A DNA stretch of 64,000 nt, from NCBI GenBank assembly GCA_026419785.1, contig JAODTK010004921.1, forward strand, positions 62,001-126,000, read 5' to 3'. The notes beneath the pieces are model-generated. The model was not told the origin of the DNA. It was given only the letters and a program-made list of their open reading frames with translations, and made no database searches. Every line of letters begins with the position of its first letter. Positions within the stretch are counted from its first letter, which is position 1. Position numbers and translations under genes: made by a program. Below are positions 47,440 through 58,100 of the stretch, piece after piece. This DNA is from Sclerodactyla briareus. Lineage: Eukaryota; Echinodermata; Holothuroidea; Dendrochirotida; Sclerodactylidae.

Positions 47440-48890
47440 ACGTATGGCTTATAAACTTCATCCTGCCCTTCTGTAGTCGTTCATGTTGGTCGCTGGCCAA
47501 ATCTGCGTCCCAGAACTTCTGTACTTCCCAAATTCCCTCCGCTGGTCAAGCTGATGGCTCTTTGGCTAGTGATGCACCTCTAAAGCAAATACTTTTGCCG
47601 AGCTAGTCTCTTCTAATTCCCACTATGAACCCAGAAGCTCATCCTCCTCCATCTTTTTCCAGCTTTTGTGAAACGAACTTGGCTGTTGTTTTCACTACTC
47701 GCCTGGTCCGCAAACACTCAATAGTTTAGACATTAATAAAGATCTGGTCCCTGATGTCATTCCTCCTATAGTCCTCCGAAGGGGGGTGCCCCCGACTTGC
47801 GCCTATCCTTAGCAAGCCTTTACCACTGCCTTTGTTATTCTATGGATGCTACCGCTTCTGTGTGTAAACATGCTAATGTCTGCCCAGTCCCTAAAAGGGT
47901 GAACAATCCCACCCCTCCAATTACAGGCCGAGTGCCATCAACCCTCGGTCCTCTCCACCGTTATGGAAACTATCGTAACAGCGTGTTTTGTACTTGCTTG
48001 AGTTTTCACTCTCTCATCAGTGACCACCATATGGTTTCCTTCCCGGCATGGCCGATCTACTGGGGACTATCTTTTGTCACCAATCAGTTGGCCCAAGCCA
48101 TTGAGTTTTTTTCGGGTGAAAGTCGGGCTATTGCCCTTGATATCTCTAAGAGGCCTTTGCCCGTGTTTGGCACGCCGACTCCTTGCCAAATTTACTTCAT
48201 TTGGTTTCAGCCCTCCCCTCTAACCTCGTGGACTGCCAGATTTCCTGAACCCGTCGCTCTATCTCTGTTTGGGTTGATGGTGCACTCTCTCCCGAGACTT
48301 CTGTATCATGCTGTTGTTCTTCAAGGTTGTGTTTTCTCCCTACACCTCTTTCCTCATTTTTACAATGATCTTCTTATCTCTACCCTCCTATAGTATTCAC
48401 TCTTTGGCTGATAGATTCTACTCCTCACCACTCTTCTGTGCTTTCCTCGCCCGCCAGAAAGCGGACCGATTTTATCTACAACGTTCCCTATTGCCCATCA
48501 CTGAATAATGAATCTTCCTTCTAGTTTGAACTGGGGCACGCTATCTGGTTACCTTCAACCAATCCTAAAACTCAGAACTTGCTGATTCCCTGGTCGCGTG
48601 TATCTGATGCACCAGCTATTGTCATGGCTGACCAGATTCCTCCCTCGGCTACTTCTCTTAATATCCTTGGTATGGAAAACAGCAAAAACCTGTTCCTGGT
48701 ACTCCCATATCAAGTCTACACTACTAATGCTTCTGAAATTGGGCTTCTTATTCCGCACCAGGACATACTATCACCTCCACACATCTACTTCTGCTTTACA
48801 AAGCCAAATTCAACACTCCCTAATGAATATGGTTGCCATATTTGGGGTGGGGCTATCCGCCATCCATCCTCTCAGTGTCCGTGATCGATC
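47440..48890 (+). pseudogene. reverse transcriptase remnant of Jockey-like LINE
   Basis: Order of motifs: RSCWSLAKSASQNFC (about 47483-47527), a KDLVPDVIPPIVL-like patch (about 47740-47775), VCPVPKRVNNPT (47877-47912), ISDHHMVSFP / GRSTGDYLLSP (two frames, 48019-48080), AIALDISK (48130-48153, motif A region), QGCVFSLHLFPH (about 48321-48358), a damaged YADDST (LADRFYS, about 48408-48428), MADQIPPSATSLNILGME (48624-48677), HIKS, LGFLFRTRTYY and the AQIQHSLMNMVAIFGVG end (about 48800-48850). Frames switch repeatedly. Confidence 0.8.
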
Positions 48891-49552
48891 CGAAAAAGGC
48901 CAGCCGACTCATCAGCGATGATCATCTTACCTCCTCACTGAAGTCTATCCATCGCCGATCTGTTCAGCTCTCTGCCTCCCTTTATTCAAGACGTTACTTT
49001 TAATGGTCAATTGTTGCTTCTGAGCTTGGGATGCTGTTCCTCCTTTACTCGAGGTTACCTGCCATACTCGCTCTTCTTCTTCCAGCCCCCCGTTTCAGTT
49101 GCATCATTCCACGTCATCGCACGCACCGAACCTATGCGTCGCTTCCTTATTTTTTCCTTTCCCTCGCACTCGCGTGCCTGGAATATGCTTCCTCGTGATG
49201 TATTTCCTCTTGATTTTGACCATCCAGGCGGTTTCAGATTAGAATCAACAGCTGATCTCTCCTCTTTGCTTTAGTTCCTTGTGCTTGGGGGTTGCCTTTT
49301 TATTTAGGCGATTATGGGTTTGCCCTTCCACATGTCACTACTTTGTGTAAAAAAAAAAAAAACACTGAAGTGTCAGTCTGCCACAAAATAATGACATAGT
49401 GCTTGCTGCCTTTACTTACACTGTAGTTAAGCCGGTCTAATGTTACCAGTGAAGACCCCAGGGGCTACCCCCCCCCCCCACAAAAAAGAAATGCCCCTGG
49501 TTATACAATTTCATTAGGATTGTTACATTTGTAATTTTCTTTTCTCTCAAAG

Positions 49553-49661
49553 GAAGGTATTTTGTCCTGGACAGCACGCATCATGAAGGTTTCACAAACT
49601 GGCTCCAACTACTCCTGGAACTGGAATGCAGTTGACCTGGGGCCAAACAGGGATCTTGTTG
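49553..49661 (+). CDS. fucosidase exon A (HHEG region)
   Basis: Follows the acceptor TTTCTCTCAAAG (AG at 49551-49552) and ends at G/GTGAGT. The first half reads [16 protein letters not shown], matching [16 protein letters not shown] of the GH29 barrel, where the HHEG histidines bind fucose. The second half reads [20 protein letters not shown] in another frame. Between the two Trp landmarks 13 bases are present where the family needs 15, a net loss of two bases. The donor splits the final Gly codon after its first base. Confidence 0.85.
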
Positions 49662-52600
49662 GTGAGTCACTCTGGCGACCACCTTGTAATCATGGTGGAA
49701 AAGGGATGACTCAGCTACTGAGTCCCTTTTTTTGTGTTCAGTGTCATGCAGGATCATAGACTCCAGTCAGTTTATGATGAAAAGTATATATTTGGGGGGG
49801 GGGGGGGGGGGGGGGTCCTGTTTTTTCTGCACTTGAGGCCAAACTACCTACTCAATTGCATAGTGACAGATATCTCATCCCCTCCATAAAATGGCTATTA
49901 CTGATTTGCAGAAGGCAGTCGTTTCTCTTGATCGAGCTGGTTGTGTTACATTTCTCCCTTTATCCCGCAACCATTCTCTGCATGCTACCTCATGAGCTGT
50001 TAACGCAATTCATTCTGGGATCAAAAGGATCACAACATAATTTCCACTATGCATAGCTGCTGAGGGTCAGCATCGGAGCCCCGTCCTAGTTTTCCAAGTG
50101 TTACAAGTGGTTCTGTCTCAGGAGCAATCACGCCTACTGTGACTTGATCCAGTAAACCTGGAGGCAGAAAGAATCCAGAATGTCCTTAAAACTATAAATT
50201 CAAATAGAATAATATTACGATTTGGTCAATACTGGTTCAAGTAATCGAAACAAGCTCTGAATCAGAATGGAAATTATTAGTTTTAGTAGGCATGAGCATT
50301 TGCTGTAATTTTAAGGACGGAGAAATGTTGAAATCTTGCGCAATTAATATCGGTCACATGGTTCTTTTTTTTTGGGGGGTACTGACCCCTCCATATATCA
50401 ACAGTCCTTGCCTATTAGCTGTCGATAAGATGATATGTCGACCGTGTCATTAACATAAATTATTAATTTGAGGCTGTACGAACAGTTAACATAACTGAAA
50501 TAGCTCACATATTGATGAGTGTTGGTCCAATATACTGGAGAACCAATATTTTAATATTTATTTCATAAGACAATGCTCTCCTCCGCCTTTTCCTCAGCGG
50601 AGCGTGCTGATGCAGTGTCAGCACAATTCAGTTTGCTTGTACTCTCCCCTAATTTGATTGGTTCCACCCATCCACCCATTGTTCTTTTGAAGGATCAAGG
50701 GACTAACTACATACTCCAGACACCACTAATGAAATAATGTTGAGGATGAATATTGATTTCAACACATATTGGGGCTGTAGATAATGGGAAGCATGCAGAT
50801 CGGTTGTACCTTTCTTTAGTGCCAAACTTAGACACTCACTTGAATCCTATAACCATTACCATAAGCTGTTTGATTGTGGTAGACAGCATTTGCAGGACTG
50901 GGGCAAGTATCCCCCAGTGGGGAACCTAGTAGTCATACAGGGGACATGTCCTCCGCCCAATAATGTGAGTATGCTATGCTGATTATAGTGAGATAATGTT
51001 CCCCCTATGACTGCACATGAAATAATGCCCATGGTGGTGGGGATGAGTGGGTAGGATAGTGAGTGATTGGACGTGATTAGGTTTAATTAAAAGAGTCAAC
51101 AGTGAATGAATTCACATGTGTTGTAGAAAGGAGTGGGCACATTGGTTTATTCTATTTGACTCCTACCCTTAGCCCACAGTGGGGACCTGACAGGTCGGTG
51201 AGAGAACAAGTACCATGAATTCCATGGTAGAGGGTAAGTACTGTTAGATACTGGTGGCCCACAGCAGGTACATGTGGTTACCTACAATCACTGCTGAAAG
51301 TAACAAACAAAACTTCCAGATGAACTTCAGGTTAATTCTGCACGGTTACCCCTCGGAGATAGCCGCACGGTATCAATTTGATAACCGAGTCAACCCCCTT
51401 TCAATGTTGTTGTCAGCATTGAAAAGTGTTTAGGGATGGTTTTCTTTCACTTTTGTTGGGGATTGTAGGTAGGTGAAGAATAATGTGCTGAAGTTCTCAT
51501 AAAAATTATATCATTGCACACTTCCACGCCATGGAATGACCAGATGAAGTTAGATGAAAACTGTAATATCAACGCCTTGGCACCAATGTCGTTGCAGGTA
51601 ATGTTATTCCTGTACGTCTAGAATTACATCTGCGTAACATCTTCACGTACCTTCATTTTTTTAACCGATGTAGAATGACTCTGTCCAAATTTACCCTTTG
51701 TATTTTTTGGTGTTTAAAGAGAAATTAATTACTCATTGTTTACGCCATAGTCTGCAATCACACTCATCTGTACACAATGCATTGACCATATTCGTGCTTG
51801 TTCATTGCATTAATTTGCACCCTCATGTAGTAGTAATTCATATAGTGAAAGCTTTTGTTTTGTCTTTAGGCTGGCTTTGTTTCTGGTAACATAATTCATT
51901 ATGACAACTAATCAGGGCACTGCTGTGATAGTGGAAATTTATGAACGACCCAGTGTCAGCACGTGCTGCACGACTGAACGCTGGTGTATACTTCACTGAA
52001 CGTTGGTGTATTTTATTGGGCAGAACATGTAAGTCGTGAGGTGCCTCGAATCTCAGGAAAATTTACTGCAATTTGAAATAACGTAGCGGAACTCTTCGGA
52101 GGAATTTCACGCAAGTGAATTAGTTTCCTACTGAAAATTTTAGAGGAATTCGTATTTGAAACGGGAATCTTCTGTACTGAAAACGTTATGTTTCAAGACA
52201 TAAATCAGAGAATCATCATACACAGTCTTCAATTGGTCAGTATTTTCTTACTTTTAACAATATCTGTTAAACCTCATAAACACAGACCCAATGAAAAAGA
52301 ATAATTTCTTCTTATTGGAAAATTTTATTTCATGAACAAGAAAACATGAGACTTATATGCAGTTTATGAATAGTTCTTGCATTCAATGAAAAGTAGATTC
52401 TGACATGTACAGTAGTACTGGTAATAGGAACTCAGTCGTTCCGCCGTCAGTACTGCGAGTACCAGAACTAAGGTGTATACTGGTACAGTTTATACATGTA
52501 CCATGCAAAATTAGTTCCCAGTCAGGTCGAAGGTCAACTTACTGTAGTTTGAAATCCACAATGAACAGAGAAGCCGGCAAGGCTTGATAACTAGACAGAT

Positions 52601-55063
52601 TCCTTCTGCCGTTTTCCGTATGGAGTCCGAGAAGTGATGTGACTGGCATCTACTTCAATATGAATGGCTACTACTGTAATCATGTGACAGGCTAACCTAA
52701 CATCTAACACCTAACATCGGTTTCTCTCTCAGATGGTAATGAAACCGCAGCTTCACGAACTGATCAACAAGTACAAGCCGTACGTGATATGGTCTGACGG
52801 GGACTGGATGAGCCCAGACACGTACTGGGACAGCGTCACGTTCCTGGCATGGCTCTACAATGAAAGGTTTGTGGGATATTTCCATTTCACCCATCCCTCT
52901 CAATTTCTCTCTCACACAGATGGTGATGCGCCCCCAACTCGAGGAGATTGTGAACAAGTACAATCCGTACGTGATCTGGTCGGACGGGGATGCTGGGGCC
53001 CCGGACCAGTACTGGGATAGTACCGGCTTCCTTGCTTGGCTCTACAATGACAGGTTTGCAATTTGGCCCTGTGAGGTCAGAGTATTGCTGGCTAATTACA
53101 TCTCCCTGCAGTCTGGGGGTAGGGTGCTGGGGTCAGCATGAGCCCCCCCCTGATCTCATACTAACTGATCACAAGCAGAGAGCGTGGGGTAGAGCTCAAG
53201 CTCATGGTACTCCCTGCCCTTCCTAAGAGAGTGAAAACATGGAAGATATGCTTTCATGCATATCTATTGATATATTTCTAAACATGATTCATCTTATTAA
53301 TTGATTTCGGATAATGGTGCGATTGAAAGTGTGTTGTAGAATTCCAGAAATCAATCAATTCAGTACATATGCATAGCATTCCTGTTAGTGAATGTCAGTG
53401 ACTGATGCATAAGGACCTATTGCATCTTACATAACATAGACAGTCTGATAGATACCTGGAAACATTACATAACAAACCAGCCTACATGATCAGTGGAGAA
53501 TGTATACTCCAGTGCATGTGTCTCAAGGTGTGTGAGAAGCTGATCAGCCTAAATGATGGGAAAAGGGCGCACATACAAGCATATCTGGTAAGAGCGCAGC
53601 GTCACGTTTTTGTCACTGTGGAAGTGTATAGCTTATCCTTTTCTAACACACATTCTCAGCTGGTACATGGCTTTCAGGCTTGCATGTTGGCATAAATATA
53701 CAGTTAATCATAGCAATTTAACCCTTTATCATGGGAACAGTCTACTTACACATCTGCTTTGTTGATCAGGTAGTCAAAAATACAGACCCTTCCCCATTTT
53801 TTGGAAAACTTCATCAGGATTTCATGGAGCATGCCGGTGTTGTGCATGCCCACAGTGAGGTCACTCCAAGCGGTTATCTAGGGCGCCCTTGCAGTTGGTG
53901 TTTGCTGCTGGGCGATACCCATGTGTGTTCCTCCGTTAGTTACAATTCAATTTGATAGCTCCCAGGCGTGTGGGGGTTGAAGCAGCCTCCACATTAGCCC
54001 TCAGGACAAGCTGAACCTGCCCAATTTTTGTAATTTTTGGCTGTAAGTATGATCTCTTCTGCCAATGTAGAGACCCAAGAGGGTTACTGCCAAGCCCTAG
54101 GTCATTGTGAGAGACCAGTTTAGCACCAGATAATATTCTATTCGGTCTAGCCCCTTCGACAGAGCTTCAGACTAGACATCAACATATCGTGGGTTTTAAT
54201 TAGTTTTTCTGGTGTATCCTTGGGCAGGGCTCCTTATTGCTGTTTCTCCAAACTACCTAGGTTGTAATTGGGGAGCCAGGGATCTCATCACCGCCTGTAC
54301 ATAAGATGCTTCAACATAAGTCCGATCGTTGGGAGTGCATGTCTGGGTCAGTATTAGGGCTATGCATGTGATGTTTTTATACCAGCAGCAATGTACAATG
54401 TCTCCATAGCATGGTCTGTGAGATCACAAGAATTCACACTGTATCACGGCACTGGTAGAATTTCTGCCTGATTGGTTAGTTGCCTTGTATGCAATCAATT
54501 GGGCACAATCACAGCAACAAATTGCAAAGCACAGTTGTGTGTAAAATGTTCTAATTGTTTTGATTTTGTGAAGCAAAGCCAGAATTTACCACTGTTGAAC
54601 AAAAGTTTGGGTGAGAGCCAACTAAGGTTCTTTCAATATTGCTATGGGAGGACAGTACGTGACTTTTAACATCACACAGCCACATCCTCCATGACACTCG
54701 TGACACCAATTTGCACTCACATCACATGGAATTATTGAAAAAATTACTTCCTTCTTACTGCAATAAAGTGGGTTTATATAATGGAGCCTACCGGTACTCG
54801 GGGGACAAGAATCTAGGCCAGTTTGAAACAATAAATATTGAATGTGTGATCACTCATAGAAATTGGCATGAGTAGTGCGGGGGGTAACAACCAGAAATAT
54901 TATTTCCTTGAAACACTATGCACCCTGCCAATATGTGATGCTGTATTGGTTATCACACGCATACGTTGAAATGTCTGAATGGGAATTGATTTCTTTAATA
55001 TTATATATTATAATAATTATATATCTATATATATCTATATATATATATATTATATATATGTAT

Positions 55064-55113
<50 letters not shown>

Positions 55114-55153
55114 TAATATATATATATTATATATATATATATATATCCATCCG

Positions 55154-55190
<37 letters not shown>

Positions 55191-58100
55191 CTATATATAT
55201 ATATAATATATATATATATATATAATATATATATATATATATAATATATATATATATACTTGATAGAAAATGACTTATATATACAGCCATCTTGCCTTGT
55301 TTTTCAACTCACCTCATCTCGTTCAACTCATCAATAATGTTTGGATGATAAATCCCTGGGAAATTTAATGATACATTCAATGAGGGCATCTGTGGTTGCA
55401 AATCGTGTTCATAATACACTGTACTGCAGGGAATGTTCTTTCCTTTGTTGATTTCTATTTGCAGGAGTCCCTCCAACAATTTCTCATTGCAGTGTCAAAG
55501 CCAGTAAATTGATGGCATTTGTAGTGGGATGGCTTCTCATGACAGGTTGAAGGAATTTTGGCAACTAATCATCCGTTGCATACTAGCAGAAACGCGTACA
55601 CTCATTAGGAGTCTAGAGAAAACTTGTACTTGTGACGTGGAGACACTATGTAACACTGGTGTTTGATGTGTTGTAAGGGATGTCTCTAACTAAAGTGTGT
55701 TGGATTATGACATGCTTTCCTGATTGCTCACTCTACTTGGTAGTAAATGACATGCTGTTGCCCCAATGCAATTCCCCCCCCCCCCCCCTCTCAGAAAGAC
55801 AATTTTAAAAGGTACAATGCTTGTTTCATAAAAATGTTTCCACTAAAAGATTCAGGGGACTGTCCTACCCCTGATGCCCCTTAAGAAACTGCTCTTGAAT
55901 GTCATTGATGTAGCCTTTCATTAATATGTGTATAATCTGGGTAATGTTTTCTGCTCTGACATCGTGGCACAGCCCCGTGAAGGACTATGTGGTGGTCAAC
56001 GATCGATGGGGGTCCGGAGATGCCTGTCACCACGGTGGGTATTACAACCTGCAGCGACCGTTATGACCCTGGTAAGACAGCAGTGCGCTAATCTGAGGAC
56101 ATAACAGGCAGGCTGGAGGCACTTGGAGGCTACCATACTAATCATTATATTCCTCACCTGACCAAGTCTGCTAGTGCATTAAAAACTCATGTCTCTCATC
56201 AGTAATATACTTCTAAAAATCAATCACATTCTGCTCTACAGGTATTTTCGATATGTTTCGTGAGTTAGGCAGAAACCATAATATTGTGTATCTACATTAC
56301 TTGCATTCGTTATCTGTCCTTGCACCCTGCGATTTGTTCCCTCACTATGTGGCTGAAATGCTGTTGGAATAAAGTTACACCTAACACACTTCAACATCAC
56401 AAATTGCTCGCATTCTCTGTTTGCTACATCAAGTCGCTTCTGATCCATGCAAAATTCTCTTTCTAAACAATTACCAACGAACCATTGGGTTTCTAGAAGG
56501 GTAAATATATCTTGTCAATATACATTGCCAATATGTGCTATAATACTCACATACTCTCTCAGTCAACAGTAGTGCTAGCTCTGCACCACCCATCACTAAG
56601 CCTAATCGAACTTACCCACAATTTCAAACTGAGACAATACAGTGTGTTCTATTGTTCTTGCTACATCACAGCCCTGTCAAGGATTACGTGGTTGTGAATG
56701 ACCGTTGGGGCAAAGACGCAGGTTCCACCACTTGGATACTTACATTGTCGCCGTACGACCAAAAAAAAAAAAAAAAAAATGGTGCGATTAGCCTCTTTCA
56801 GGTTTCATCAAGTAGTTGCAGACTAGCAGTTGTAGTAGCAGCATGGAGCTACTGCAATTCATGCACTTGTGATATATTTTCATCGGAACTCAGATCCAGA
56901 TAATGATAACACCAATCGGTTCGCCCACTTCTGCTTTTCCTCTTCTCCTTCTTCACCTGTTCCCACATACAATGGGGTTGCCAGTTCATATCCTTCTCTA
57001 TTTTACTCTTGTATGTGCACTTTTCCATCTGGCTCTGGCTCTGCCTCTGTATAGATATATACCTCTTGGGCCTGTCTCATTTTCTCTTTCCAGCCTCTAT
57101 GCTCTCCACTCTCTTGATCCCGACATAGTCTCCTTTCTTTTAGTACATGGCTTAACCATCTCATACGTGTCTCTCTCAATTTCATACTCATTACCACTAC
57201 TCCCATCTTCCCTCTTATTTTCTTCGTTTGTAGCCTCGTTCATCGTGTTAGACCCATTGCATGTCTTAACATAGTCATCTCGGCCACCTCCTGTCGTTTT
57301 TGTCATTGCTACTGTCTCCATCCCATACACATGGCTGGTCTGATCATGAGCTTGTACAGGCGGCACCTCTTCACTGCTGTGGGCACCTGCTTAATATAAC
57401 ACAACAGCCTCGTCAGCTCCAATCAACTATTCAATCCTGCTTGGATCCTTCTCGCCACATTTCCTCCGCTTCCACTGTTGGTCTGTCATCTTCATGTGGG
57501 TAATATCCAGGATACAGTCAAGGATTTGATCAGATTTGAACTGAGTTCGCTCTGTTGGAGGTTGGCGCTTTGTAGGAAGCAGAGATGATAAACATACGTC
57601 TTCTCTTGATTTATCACCTGAGATGGTTTGAACAGCAGCATCCACTGCTGGATTTTCACCATACTTGATGATGCTTGCTGTAGCAGAGTTCTAATTTTAC
57701 ATCTATAGGCCAGTTCACGGTGCGCATGCTCACAACTGAGTCCAGGCTTTCAGTTTTGGGGCACAGGTTACACTTTCCATTATCAGTAGGGCCTATTTTC
57801 AAACAGTTACCAGTCAAGTCAGTCAGTACACACATTGGATGTCCCTACATTTTCAAGACCTGCCAACTTTTAGTCCATGGTCATCACAAACAAATCTGCC
57901 ATCTTGGCTTGTGCGATGTGCTAGTTTATATGCAAGTTCCTCGTTAGCATTCATTGCCAGTATATCATGATCATCAACTCTTTTTTGGATTGATAATGGT
58001 TGTTCCAAGTGTCTCTTCATCAGCCTGGTATGTCCTCAGTTAATTTTTATACCTATATACATTGTAATGCAGAGTAAGCTACTAACATAACCTGAATTTA

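Larger units (their letters stand above)
46700..49285 (+). mobile_element. Jockey-like non-LTR retrotransposon ORF2, degraded
   Basis: Endonuclease and RT run in order along the plus strand over about 2.6 kb, ending with the family's C-terminal tail (about 49128-49240: RTYASL, SRAWNMLPRDVFP, F.HPGGF). No ORF1 was found upstream. Every domain is interrupted by indels, but each is easy to recognise, so the copy is moderately old or poorly assembled. It ends about 270 bases before the first visible fucosidase exon and so may have inserted next to or inside that gene's 5' region. Confidence 0.8.
53054..55972 (+). other. intron with AT microsatellite and poly-C run
   Basis: Non-coding stretch between exons B' and C. 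Short ORFs only; the microsatellite at 55008-55258 and the poly-C run at 55774-55788 are listed separately. No further fucosidase sequence seen. Confidence 0.6.

Noticed and set aside
52733..53053. Two side-by-side alleles from unresolved haplotypes
   Set aside because: Copies share only about 72% of bases by hand count and differ in lineage-like ways (FUCA1-like versus FUCA2-like), far beyond allelic difference.
54875..55290. Tyr/Ile-rich ORFs, also at 35541-35741
   Set aside because: Products of AT microsatellites.
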